42,572 nt of DNA from an uncultured Alphaproteobacteria bacterium (GTDB lineage: Bacteria; Pseudomonadota; Alphaproteobacteria; RF32; CAG-239), in the NCBI GenBank assembly GCA_934248075.1, contig CAKQKH010000011.1, positions 1-42,572 of the forward strand, read 5' to 3'. The position numbers and the translations under genes were made by a program. Positions 9,216 through 17,252 of the stretch are shown one piece after another; the stretch's first letter is position 1; each line of letters begins with the position of its first letter. A model generated the notes under the pieces. That model did not search any database and was not told the DNA's origin. It was given only the letters and a program-made list of their open reading frames with translations.

Positions 9216-9249
9216 ATCCTCTCCTTGAAAAAAGGAGAGGATTTTTTTA
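9216..9249 (+). terminator. Terminator of the TolC-like gene
   Basis: An 11-bp perfect stem (ATCCTCTCCTT / AAGGAGAGGAT) with a GAAAA loop and a following T-run, 24 bases after the stop codon. A short palindrome (CGAATC/GATTCG) sits just upstream. Confidence 0.9.
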
Positions 9250-9613
9250 TTCCGATTCGAATCTGGCAATGATTAATCAGCAGTGACTCGAGCAACGAAC
9301 AAAGTGAGTTGCGAGTAACAGCTAAGTTATGCCCCTGCCGGCTTCGGCAGCGAACAAAGTGAGTTGCGAGTAACAGCCAAATTATGCCCCTGTTGGCTGC
9401 GGTAGTTGCGCCCCTACCGGCTGCGGTAGTTATGCCACTGGTGGCTCACCGGTAGTTATCCACGGGGATAATTTTTTTTTATGATTGTATTATAATGAGA
9501 TAGCTTAAAAACAGTGTTTTGTTAACTAAAAAGATGTTGTTAGCGGGGTTTAAATTTCGCATTATAAATGCAGCTTAAACAGAGTCGGAATTATTCTTAA
9601 TCAAAAATTGTGC
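9250..9613. repeat. Intergenic tandem and direct repeats upstream of nrdD
   Basis: No gene is seen here. A roughly 48-bp unit beginning CGAACAAAGTGAGTTGCGAG occurs at 9296-9343 and again at 9351-9398 with a few substitutions. Its end runs into a 24-bp period ladder (starts at about 9387, 9411 and 9435) ending in GCGGTAGTT or a variant. ACTCGAGCAAC and GTTGCGAGT around each unit can pair, so the element can form hairpins. 9460-9613 is A+T-rich leader without an obvious motif. Confidence 0.7.
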
Positions 9614-9629
9614 ATACCATATATTGGGT
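9614..9629. promoter_or_regulatory. NrdR box 1 upstream of nrdD
   Basis: The 16-mer ATACCATATATTGGGT matches the palindromic NrdR-box pattern (acaCwATATATwGtgt-like). It starts exactly 31 bp before a second box, three helical turns, the spacing known for NrdR pairs. NrdR represses RNR operons when dATP is abundant. Confidence 0.75.
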
Positions 9630-9644
9630 CTTTACTTTTTATTT

Positions 9645-9660
9645 ACACTATATATGGTAT
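9645..9660. promoter_or_regulatory. NrdR box 2 upstream of nrdD
   Basis: ACACTATATATGGTAT is close to the consensus NrdR box. A plausible promoter (TTTACA at 9642, TATTGT at 9664, 16-bp spacer) overlaps it, so binding would block RNA polymerase. The box is 62 bp before the nrdD ATG. Confidence 0.8.
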
Positions 9661-9721
9661 ATGTATTGTCAATAATGACATTATGGTTAAAACACTGCAA
9701 AAATAAGGAATTAACAACGAA

Positions 9722-11779
9722 ATGTCCGAAAACAGCTTTGAATTGCCCTCGATTGCGAATGAAAAAATTGATATTGAAAGTGTTACCAAGAGGGATGGTA
9801 CGCTTGCTCCGTTTGACAGCACTAAAATCTATAATGCCATTAATAAGGCCGGCACTACTACCGGAGAGTTTGGCGAACAGGAAAGCTGGCTGCTTACTGC
9901 TCAGGTTTTGAAGGTGTTAAAACATAAATTTTCCGAGTCTTTGCCTTCAATTGAGCAGATTCAAGATATTGTAGAGCAGGTTTTAATCTCTTCCAACTAT
10001 TTTGCCACTGCCAAGGCTTATATTTTGTATCGTGATCAACGCAATCGCGCCCGCACTGATCATCGGGTTATGGTTGATGTTGAAAGCTCCGTCAATGAAT
10101 ATCTGGAAAAACTGGATTGGCGCATTAATGAAAATGCCAATCAGGGATATTCCAACGGCGGGTTGATATTGAATGTTTCCGGCAAGGTTACCGCTAACTA
10201 TTGGCTGAGCCATGTATATCCGGCTGAAGTCGGCGAGGCTCACCGCAACGGTGATATTCATATTCATGATCTGAGCATGTTGGCCGCATACTGCGCCGGT
10301 TGGTCTTTGAAAAACCTGTTGCATGAAGGATTTAACGGCGTTCCCGGCAAGGCCGAGGCTGGTCCGGCTAAGCATTTGTCGGCCGCGGTCGGACAAATGG
10401 TTAACTTTATGGGAACTCTGCAAAACGAATGGGCCGGTGCGCAGGCGTTTTCTTCGGTTGACACCTATCTTGCCCCATATGTCCGTGCGGATAAATTGTC
10501 TTATAAACAAGTTTATCAGAGTATGCAGGAGCTGGTTTACAATCTTAACGTTCCGTCGCGTTGGGGTTCTCAGACACCATTTACCAACTTTACGTTTGAC
10601 TGGGTATGTCCGGAAGATTTGCGCGACAAGCATCCGATAATTGCCGGTGTTGAGCAGGATTTTGCCTATGGTGATTTGCAAGAAGAAATGCATATGATCA
10701 ATAAGGCATATATGGAAGTTATGATGAAAGGCGACATTAAAGGACGTCCGTTTACCTTCCCGATTCCCACATATAACATTACTCCTGATTTTCCGTGGGA
10801 AGACGAGAACACCGAATTGCTGTTTGAGATGACCGCCAAATATGGTCTGCCTTATTTCCAAAACTTTATCAATTCGGTTTTGAAACCGGGGCAGATTCGG
10901 TCAATGTGTTGCCGCCTGCAGTTGGATTTGCGCGAGTTGCTGGCTCGTGGCAACGGCTTGTTTGGTTCGGCTGAGCAAACTGGTTCGGTAGGTGTTGTTA
11001 CCATCAACTGCGCTCGCTTGGGATATTTGTTTAAAGGTGATGAGCATGGTTTGTTTAACCGTATAGATGAGTTAATGGAAATTTCTCGCACCTCGTTGGA
11101 AATCAAACGCAAGGTCATTCAGCGTCTTATTGACAACGGACTGTTCCCCTTTACCAAACGTTATTTAGGTACTTTGCGCAACCACTTCTCTACCATTGGC
11201 GTCAATGGTGTCAATGAGATGATTCGCAACTTCACCAATGACGAGCATAATATTACCGATGAGTGGGGCAAGGCTTTTGCAGAGAAACTGCTTGACTTTA
11301 TTAGAGCCAAATTGGTTACCATTCAGGAAGAAACCGGCCACATGTATAATCTGGAGGCAACTCCGGCTGAGGGTGCGGCTACTCGTTTCGCTCGTGAAGA
11401 CAAGAAGCGCTTTAAGGATATTATTCAGGCCGGCACCAAGGAAAATCCGGTATATACCAACTCCACCCAGTTGCCGGTTGGCTACACCGATGATCCGTTT
11501 GAGGCCTTGGATTTGCAATCTACGTTGCAATCAAAATATACCGGAGGCACCGTGCTTCACCTTTATATGGGGCAGCGCATTTCTTCGGCCAAAGTTTGCC
11601 GTGACATTGTAAAACGCGTGTTGACCAACTATCGTTTGCCGTACATTACCATTACTCCTACTTTTTCCATTTGCCCTAAGCATGGATACATTTCAGGAGA
11701 ACACAAATACTGCCCGATATGCGATGAAGAATTGAAGGCACAAAAAAGAGCCGCAGCATCTAGAAAAGATGTTGCATAG
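9722..11779 (+). CDS. nrdD: Anaerobic ribonucleoside-triphosphate reductase, catalytic part lacking the glycyl-radical tail (685 aa)
   Basis: Class III ribonucleotide reductase, which makes dNTPs from NTPs without oxygen. An N-terminal ATP-cone (VTKRDGTLAPFDSTKIYNAI, about residues 19-38) precedes the ten-stranded barrel. Family hallmarks include NGDIHIHDLS (about 178-187), PSRWGSQTPFTNFTFDW, and SMCCRLQLDLRE, which holds active-site cysteines. The chain ends with a zinc-ribbon-like segment (ICPKHGYISGEHKYCPIC) and a basic tail of about 20 residues. The usual C-terminal RVxGY glycyl loop is missing and is encoded by the next gene. AAGGA lies 12 bases before the ATG. Transcription is probably controlled by NrdR. 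Confidence 0.95.
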   Translation: MSENSFELPSIANEKIDIESVTKRDGTLAPFDSTKIYNAINKAGTTTGEFGEQESWLLTAQVLKVLKHKFSESLPSIEQIQDIVEQVLISSNYFATAKAYILYRDQRNRARTDHRVMVDVESSVNEYLEKLDWRINENANQGYSNGGLILNVSGKVTANYWLSHVYPAEVGEAHRNGDIHIHDLSMLAAYCAGWSLKNLLHEGFNGVPGKAEAGPAKHLSAAVGQMVNFMGTLQNEWAGAQAFSSVDTYLAPYVRADKLSYKQVYQSMQELVYNLNVPSRWGSQTPFTNFTFDWVCPEDLRDKHPIIAGVEQDFAYGDLQEEMHMINKAYMEVMMKGDIKGRPFTFPIPTYNITPDFPWEDENTELLFEMTAKYGLPYFQNFINSVLKPGQIRSMCCRLQLDLRELLARGNGLFGSAEQTGSVGVVTINCARLGYLFKGDEHGLFNRIDELMEISRTSLEIKRKVIQRLIDNGLFPFTKRYLGTLRNHFSTIGVNGVNEMIRNFTNDEHNITDEWGKAFAEKLLDFIRAKLVTIQEETGHMYNLEATPAEGAATRFAREDKKRFKDIIQAGTKENPVYTNSTQLPVGYTDDPFEALDLQSTLQSKYTGGTVLHLYMGQRISSAKVCRDIVKRVLTNYRLPYITITPTFSICPKHGYISGEHKYCPICDEELKAQKRAAASRKDVA

Positions 11780-11809
11780 AGTAAAATTTAACCTTGGAGA
11801 TTATAAGAA

Positions 11810-12016
11810 ATGAACACCATTAATTTTGAAGATATCAAATTAAACGATGAAGAAAGACAACCTTGCGAGATTTGGACTCGAGTAATGGGTTACTATCGCC
11901 CGGTTTCAGAGTTTAACGTTGGTAAAAAATCTGAATTTTACTCTCGTGTATGTTTTTCTGAAAGCAAAGCCGTTTGTGGCTGCAACTGCGATGCTTTTGA
12001 CATTGCTGCTGAATAG
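11810..12016 (+). CDS. Stand-alone glycyl-radical domain of anaerobic RNR (68 aa)
   Basis: Encodes the piece missing from NrdD: CEIWTRVMGYYRPVSEFN followed by GKKSEFYSRVCF. The Gly of RVMGY (residue 27) is the expected radical site installed by NrdG. In fused NrdD proteins this block directly follows the zinc ribbon. The gene has its own GGAG ribosome binding site and ATG, 30 bases after the nrdD stop, so it is a real split and not a single frameshift. The last 20 residues carry an unusual CGCNC motif not expected in ordinary NrdD tails. The protein presumably docks into the NrdD barrel, like the separate glycyl-radical spare part GrcA/YfiD does for pyruvate formate-lyase. Confidence 0.85.
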   Translation: MNTINFEDIKLNDEERQPCEIWTRVMGYYRPVSEFNVGKKSEFYSRVCFSESKAVCGCNCDAFDIAAE

Positions 12017-12033
12017 TTTTTAGCGAAGATACT

Positions 12034-12732
12034 ATGAGTGATTTGCTTATCGGCGGTGTTGAGACATTCAGCACCGTCGATTTTCCTGGAAAGTTAGCCG
12101 CTGTAATTTTTATGCAGGGGTGTCCGTGGCGTTGTCCGTTCTGCTATAATCAGGCAATCCAAAAAATCGGGCAGTCAACCGGTTTTTTGTGGCCGAAATT
12201 TATTGAGTTTCTCAAGACCAGACTAGGCCGGTTAGACGCGGTAGTGTTTAGCGGTGGCGAGCCTTTGGTGCAAGACGGACTGTTTGACGCCATGCAAGAG
12301 GTCAAGTCGCTTGGCTATCAGATCGGCTTGCACACCGGAGGATATCGCCCTGAGCATTTAGAAAAGGTTTTGCCTTTAGTCGATTGGGTCGGTTTGGACA
12401 TCAAAGCTCCGTTTGATGCGGAAAGATATAAGGCGGTAACTCAAACTAATCATTTGGATAAAGTGCTGCAAAGCTTAGACTTGTTGCTCCAAAGCGGCAA
12501 AGATTTTGAGTGCCGCACCACTTGTGATCCGCGAATTTTGAATATTGATGATATATACAAAATTGCCGCAGATTTGAAGGCTAAAGGTGTAAAGCAATAC
12601 TTTTTGCAGCAATATCGCCCGATCGAAGGAGATACTGTTAGCACCGAGGCCGCTTGTGAAAGCTTTTTTAAGGACAATGAGCTGCTTGATAAGCTCAAAG
12701 CTGATTTTGCGATTTTTGATACTCGCAGATAA
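12034..12732 (+). CDS. nrdG: Radical-SAM activating enzyme of anaerobic RNR (232 aa)
   Basis: A radical-SAM protein with the 4Fe-4S motif CPWRCPFC (CxxxCxxC) at about residues 30-37, the SAM-binding FSGGEPL at about 73-79, and LDIKAPF further on. It generates the 5'-deoxyadenosyl radical that makes the glycyl radical, here presumably on the separate 68-aa protein. It starts 17 bases after that gene, with a weak ribosome binding site, and closes the nrdD operon. The length suits the longer NrdG subtype seen with NrdD proteins of this zinc-ribbon type. Confidence 0.93.
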   Translation: MSDLLIGGVETFSTVDFPGKLAAVIFMQGCPWRCPFCYNQAIQKIGQSTGFLWPKFIEFLKTRLGRLDAVVFSGGEPLVQDGLFDAMQEVKSLGYQIGLHTGGYRPEHLEKVLPLVDWVGLDIKAPFDAERYKAVTQTNHLDKVLQSLDLLLQSGKDFECRTTCDPRILNIDDIYKIAADLKAKGVKQYFLQQYRPIEGDTVSTEAACESFFKDNELLDKLKADFAIFDTRR

Positions 12733-12751
12733 TTATGTTTGGTGAACAACA

Positions 12752-12780
12752 AAAGCCCCGCATATCCAATGCGGGGCTTT
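12752..12780. terminator. Bidirectional terminator between nrdG and the 787-aa gene
   Basis: A 12-bp perfect stem (AAAGCCCCGCAT / ATGCGGGGCTTT) with a 5-base loop lies between convergent stops. The T-rich tail is better on the minus strand (TTTTGTTGTT). Confidence 0.85.
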
Positions 12781-12796
12781 GGCTAAAGCGCAAATC

Positions 12797-15160
12797 CTAT
12801 CGTCCTCCGTTCTTTTCAACGGCTTTTTTAACAATGTCGTTACCGCGAGTAACAACAGTGCTTTTCTTTCCGTGTTTTTTATCCTCGATACTGTATTCAT
12901 TTTGAGCCGCCTGAAAGCGCGATATAATTTTGCTCAAATTACGGTTGCGAACTGACTCCGGCGCGTTTTTATATTCTTCGCTGGTAGTTAGTTTATGAAC
13001 ATTGTCAAAGATATCTTTTTCTGCTGACGACAGATTTTTATAGTTGTCCCACTCTTTAAATTGTTCATATTCCTCCTTGGTCAGAGTCTGGATAACCGTC
13101 AAATCATTGAGCTTGGAGGCAACATATTTTTGCCCTTCTTGTGAATTAATATCAACCCCTAAATCTTTAGCCACATCCTTAGCGGTAATTCTTTCGGATT
13201 CTTTATTAATTTTGTCTTCATTAGCTGGGTCTTTGTTAATAAGTTCTTTTCTTTTTTCCTCCAGATTGCTGATGGTAATTCCGGCTTTTTCGGCGGCCGC
13301 TTCGACTCGGGCTAGGAATTCTGTTGATTTCACTTCGCCCAGCTCAATGGTTTTGCTGCCATCCTTGGTCATATCTTTTATTACGGCGACCAAATCTTCA
13401 ACTTGAGCTTTGTCATCTTTGCCGTCTTGAGTTTTGGCGCTTACGTAATAATTGTTATCATCGGTTTTTTCGATAGTAACCGTGTGTCCGTCTTCTTTGC
13501 TCTTAAAGGTTGCGCTTTCAGCAACTGATTTTTCAATTTTCTCATAAGCTGAACTTGTGAAGATGCTGTCCAGGCTTTCGGAGGTGCGGTTTTGTTCTGT
13601 GTGTTCGCTAACCGGACCGTCATTCAAAACCGGATTTTTGGTGACATTGGCGGCTTCTTTTTCCTCGGCCTTTTCTTCAGTCTTAGGTTCCTCGGTTTTT
13701 TCTTCGGCCTTAGCTTCCTCGGTCTGTTCTTTAGCTGTTCCCTCAGACGTTTCTTTTTTTGTTTTGTCGTCTAAAGTTTCTTCTTCCTTTTTATGGTCGT
13801 TTGGCTTGGCATCAACCGGTTTATTAATATCCGGCACATATTCCTGTTTGAAGACTGCAATTTCTTCATCAGAAAATCCATTTTGTTTCATTGCCGCTTC
13901 AAAAACCCGATCTGCGGTAATTTGTTTATCTTGACGAGCATTGGCGGCACTTTCAATTTTTTTGCGCAAATCATTATTACCGGAAGCCATTTCCAGTAGT
14001 TTGTTGTAGGCTATAATTTGCGGGTCTTTAGCTAATGATTTCTGTCTCTCTGCTTCCCACTTCTGAGCGTTAGCGGCTATATTTTCAATCAATTTGCTGT
14101 CTGCAGGTGCTACAATTGTGCGACTATTTATGGCTTTCAGTTCTTGGTTATATTTCTGCTCGCGTTGCTTGTGAGTTTCTTTTGCAAGTTCAAGCAGTTT
14201 AGACAACAATTCTGCTTTTGCTCGATATTTTTTGCGGTTGTCTTTAATCGGGTCATTTTTGTTCGCTTCAGCATCTTTCAGATCCTCTTGCAATTTTGCT
14301 TCCACGCCTGGAAAATCTTTTATTTTAAGATTTTTAAACCAGGCGGCGGCTTTTTTCTCAGGGCTTCTGCTAAGCAGTAATTCCCCTCTGGCTAAAATTT
14401 TTTCCCAGCCATATTTGCTAAAGAGCTTAGTACCATTAACAACATCTTGTAGTTTCATTATCTCTTCTAGCCTCTTATGGCGCTTATGAGCCTTTCTAGC
14501 CGGTGTATTACTTCGTCGAATACTTGCATATTTGTTATACAGTTTTTTACCACCAAACAACGTCCCCATCATCCCCATCGTAGTTATAGGGTTGTGGCGT
14601 TCTTTAGCCCAAAATTTGTCAGGGTCAATAGCTTTAAGTTGTTTAATGATATTATTTCTCGCCTTAAACTGCCAGAATCCAAGAGTTTTGGCTTGTTCAT
14701 ATAGTTTGTTAACGTTTTCTCGCTTTTCTTCATCAGACAATCCATACATTGAAACTTTGAGCGCAGTTATGTCAGTTTGCTGTTTTGCGCGTAGCTCGGC
14801 TGATTTTGTTTGATTTTTTTCAATTCCCACCTTAATATCTTGTCCCAAAGCGTATTGTCCAGTCATTTCCTTATAAATGTTACCAGTATTAGTGGCAACA
14901 AATTTAGGCTCTTTTTGTAGTGGCTTGGTAAAATGATCATTATAGGAAGCTTCTTGTTTTTCAGCAATATTTAGGAATCCGGCAATCTTTTCGATTGAGC
15001 TGGCATCTTCATATATCAGCTCACCTTTGTTAAATTGCTCAATAAAAAATGCTTTTGCAGCCTCTGATTCTTTTAAGGTATCGTTTTTAAACGCTTCTTT
15101 AACAAAATCACGGCGATCTCTATCGCTGCGTAATTGCTCAAATTTTTGTTCTTCAGCCAT
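12797..15160 (-). CDS. Large hydrophilic coiled-coil-rich protein of unknown function (787 aa)
   Basis: Not recognised. No signal peptide and no clear transmembrane segment. The N-terminal 400 residues are charged, helical and Lys/Arg-rich, with SIRRSNTPARKAHKRHKRLE near residue 220. A central low-complexity Glu/Lys/Thr segment (about 465-520) has repeated EEKTEEPKTEEKAEEKE-like units. A mixed domain follows (HTVTIEKTDDNNYYVSAKTQ, about 575) and then helical C-terminal repeats. The start at 15160 has AGGAGAA six bases upstream; an upstream in-frame ATG has none. Solo gene. Such architecture is common in secreted effectors and scaffold proteins, but that is only inference. The C-terminus -EKNGGR resembles that of the unknown protein at 40208-41359. 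Confidence 0.7.
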   Translation of the reverse strand: MAEEQKFEQLRSDRDRRDFVKEAFKNDTLKESEAAKAFFIEQFNKGELIYEDASSIEKIAGFLNIAEKQEASYNDHFTKPLQKEPKFVATNTGNIYKEMTGQYALGQDIKVGIEKNQTKSAELRAKQQTDITALKVSMYGLSDEEKRENVNKLYEQAKTLGFWQFKARNNIIKQLKAIDPDKFWAKERHNPITTMGMMGTLFGGKKLYNKYASIRRSNTPARKAHKRHKRLEEIMKLQDVVNGTKLFSKYGWEKILARGELLLSRSPEKKAAAWFKNLKIKDFPGVEAKLQEDLKDAEANKNDPIKDNRKKYRAKAELLSKLLELAKETHKQREQKYNQELKAINSRTIVAPADSKLIENIAANAQKWEAERQKSLAKDPQIIAYNKLLEMASGNNDLRKKIESAANARQDKQITADRVFEAAMKQNGFSDEEIAVFKQEYVPDINKPVDAKPNDHKKEEETLDDKTKKETSEGTAKEQTEEAKAEEKTEEPKTEEKAEEKEAANVTKNPVLNDGPVSEHTEQNRTSESLDSIFTSSAYEKIEKSVAESATFKSKEDGHTVTIEKTDDNNYYVSAKTQDGKDDKAQVEDLVAVIKDMTKDGSKTIELGEVKSTEFLARVEAAAEKAGITISNLEEKRKELINKDPANEDKINKESERITAKDVAKDLGVDINSQEGQKYVASKLNDLTVIQTLTKEEYEQFKEWDNYKNLSSAEKDIFDNVHKLTTSEEYKNAPESVRNRNLSKIISRFQAAQNEYSIEDKKHGKKSTVVTRGNDIVKKAVEKNGGR

Positions 15161-15370
15161 AGTAAATTCTCCTGCTAAAACTCTCAATCTACACTAAGTA
15201 TATCAAAAATAACCTTAAGATACAATTAATATTTGTCGTTATTTTGTCAAATTAACAAAACTTTAACAATTAATTGGCCTAAAATATGTGTATAAGCTAG
15301 GTGCGATATTGCACAAAAGCGGCGCTTATTTTATTGTAAAAACAATATATTGAAATAAGGGAATAAGCTC

Positions 15371-16264
15371 ATGAATAAACATTTTTGGAATTTGGCGGCG
15401 GCCACATTGAGCTTTGTCGCAGTGTCGAATGCTCAAGCGACAGATGTTTCTTACGGGGACTTGTATAATATAGAATGGTGTCCGTGCAACTCTGAGGAGC
15501 GGTTTGACGCCGATGGCTCGGTTGTTATGGGGCGCACGGTGATGTGTCCGTGCAACAGCCGCTATTCCGGATACAAAAAAGGCTGGGAGCAGGATATCCG
15601 CGAGATAAAGCAAAACGCGGTCAATCAGCTGCGCCAATTTGGTTATTTTCAATATTATTTGGGCGCGGAGTATAATTTCGGCACGGTGACAGAGGCGGAC
15701 AAAGATGTTGTTTTGTCTGGTTCTGATATCCCCTCTGGCAGATTTGGTTTTGCGCCTAAGGATATTGTGGATTCTCAAGACAGCATAGCCCTGATTGCCG
15801 GTATGCGTTTTAGCAAACATGTCGGTTTTGAGTTGTTTTATCAGCAATCATGCAAAGATAACAAATCAAGCATTTCTTCAACGCAAACTATCGGCTCGCA
15901 TGACTACAATCTTACCGGCGAGTTTGCCACCGGTTTCAAAGCTTATGGATTTGATTTTAACGGCTACATACCGGTGTCATCTTATTTTGATTTTGTTGGT
16001 ATCTTGGGCGTTGCTCAGTATAAACTGGAAAATAGTCTTGAGCTTCACTCGCGCTACACAGATCACACCACCGGTATCAATCACCATGACATTGCTAAAC
16101 AAGATTTTAATGAAAATAAAATTGGTTGGCGCGTCGGTGCCGGCGTTCAGCTGAATATCACCAATCATATTGCGATTAGAGGTATGTATAAATATATTTC
16201 TTTAGGCAGTAAAACCATCGACAACATGAATGACATCTCGGTTGGACTGCGCTTCGTTTTCTAA
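15371..16264 (+). CDS. Outer-membrane beta-barrel protein (297 aa)
   Basis: A signal peptide (MNKHFWNLAAATLSFVAVSNAQA) is followed by an unusual Cys-rich N-terminal region with two CPCNS motifs about 27 residues apart. From about residue 90 alternating hydrophobic strands of an eight-stranded OmpA/OmpW-like barrel follow: FQYYLGAEYNFG, IALIAGMRFSKHVGFELFYQ, GWRVGAGVQLNITNHIAIRG. The chain ends with VGLRFVF, whose terminal Phe is the usual BAM signal. AAGGGA precedes the ATG. It diverges from the 787-aa gene and has its own terminator. The paired CPCN motifs may form disulfides or bind metal at the surface or periplasm. Confidence 0.8.
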   Translation: MNKHFWNLAAATLSFVAVSNAQATDVSYGDLYNIEWCPCNSEERFDADGSVVMGRTVMCPCNSRYSGYKKGWEQDIREIKQNAVNQLRQFGYFQYYLGAEYNFGTVTEADKDVVLSGSDIPSGRFGFAPKDIVDSQDSIALIAGMRFSKHVGFELFYQQSCKDNKSSISSTQTIGSHDYNLTGEFATGFKAYGFDFNGYIPVSSYFDFVGILGVAQYKLENSLELHSRYTDHTTGINHHDIAKQDFNENKIGWRVGAGVQLNITNHIAIRGMYKYISLGSKTIDNMNDISVGLRFVF

Positions 16265-16267
16265 AAT

Positions 16268-16292
16268 AAAAACCGCTCCATGAGCGGTTTTT
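16268..16292. terminator. Bidirectional terminator between the OMP gene and the flavin-reductase-like gene
   Basis: An 11-bp stem AAAAACCGCTC / GAGCGGTTTTT with a CAT loop between convergent stops, with T-rich flanks on both strands. Confidence 0.85.
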
Positions 16293-16295
16293 ATT

Positions 16296-17129
16296 TTAGG
16301 CTTTAGCAGGCTTTGGTTTGTTGGCAAAAGGTTTGCGGTGTTTGAACCCATTGTTGCCGTCAAAAGGCTTTTTATGCCCGTTATTGTGACTTTGCCACGG
16401 CCGATTGCCCTTGCCAAAAGTCTTGCGATTTTTATCCGGTCTGCCTCTGTGAGCCTGCGCTTTGGGCGCTGATTTACGCTCTTTGATTTGAGCCGTGCCG
16501 TCTTTAATCTTCTGTTCAATTTTTAGGATTTCCATAAATTTAGACTTGCGAGGTTTGGTCTTGTTTTCTTTGGTCTTGTCAACCGAAAAGCCAAATCCGC
16601 CCAAATCACGCCCCATTGTATAATACCGACCATGAGCAAAAACAAGCAGTCCGGCCTTTTCCAGAGCCAGACGATTGTCTTCTTCCAGATAACGGTCGTC
16701 AACATTTACATTAACAATTTCCGCCATAAACATATCATGAGTGCCAAACGACTTTATGTCTGTTACTTTGCACTCCAGACTAACCGGCGCTTTTTTAAGC
16801 ATTGGCGCCTTCACTTCTTTGCAAGGCTCGATTTCCAGTCCCATATCTTTGAATTTATCAGTATTTTTGCCGGATTTTACTCCGCAATAATCACAGGCTT
16901 TAGCCAGTTCCAAAGTTGTGATGTTAATAACAAACTCGCCGGCGTCTTTGATAATATCGTGTGAAAACCGGCTTGGCCGAACGGATATATACGTCATCGG
17001 CGGTTCGGAGTTAATGATTCCTGTCCATGCAATTGTTAAAACATTGGGCTTGTCCATTGTTCCGCAGGTTACCATAACCGGCGGTAGCGGAAACAACATC
17101 GTTCCTGGTTTCCATGATATTTTTGTCAT
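16296..17129 (-). CDS. Flavin-reductase-like FMN-binding protein with basic tail (277 aa)
   Basis: Residues 1-180 match the flavoredoxin/flavin reductase-like split-barrel family that binds FMN: PGTMLFPLPPVMVTCG, NVLTIAWTGIINSEPPMTYISVRPSRFSH, EFVINITTLELAKACDYCG, and FMAEIVNVNVDD. It is predicted to be a cytoplasmic flavin or iron redox protein. Beyond about residue 190 the protein carries a long, strongly basic, Gly/Asn/Lys/His-rich tail (NRKTFGKGNRPWQSHNNGHK and more), not part of the usual family of about 190 aa, possibly for nucleic-acid or polyanion binding. The short site GGAAAG precedes the start. Solo gene between terminators. Confidence 0.78.
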   Translation of the reverse strand: MTKISWKPGTMLFPLPPVMVTCGTMDKPNVLTIAWTGIINSEPPMTYISVRPSRFSHDIIKDAGEFVINITTLELAKACDYCGVKSGKNTDKFKDMGLEIEPCKEVKAPMLKKAPVSLECKVTDIKSFGTHDMFMAEIVNVNVDDRYLEEDNRLALEKAGLLVFAHGRYYTMGRDLGGFGFSVDKTKENKTKPRKSKFMEILKIEQKIKDGTAQIKERKSAPKAQAHRGRPDKNRKTFGKGNRPWQSHNNGHKKPFDGNNGFKHRKPFANKPKPAKA

Positions 17130-17198
17130 CTTTCCAAATCTTTCTGTTTATCTTTGATTTGTCATTTAAGATAATCTAATTTTCTAAATAAGCAATTA

Positions 17199-17234
17199 AA
17201 AAATCCCCTAATGGCACGCCGTCAGGGGATTTTT
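17199..17234 (-). terminator. Terminator of the yajC-secD-secF operon
   Basis: An 11-bp stem (AAAAATCCCCT / AGGGGATTTTT) with a 14-base loop lies just downstream of secF; on the minus strand the stem runs into TTTTTTAATT. Confidence 0.85.
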
Positions 17235-17252
17235 GTTTCGGCCTATTGGCGC

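Noticed and set aside
9290..9460. CRISPR array
   Set aside because: Repeat units vary in length and sequence, blend into each other, and have no uniform spacers; no cas genes are in the window.
11760..11830. Frameshift or intein explaining the split of nrdD
   Set aside because: The second ORF has its own ribosome binding site and ATG after a 30-base gap, a non-homologous leader peptide before the glycyl block, and no intein or intron motifs.
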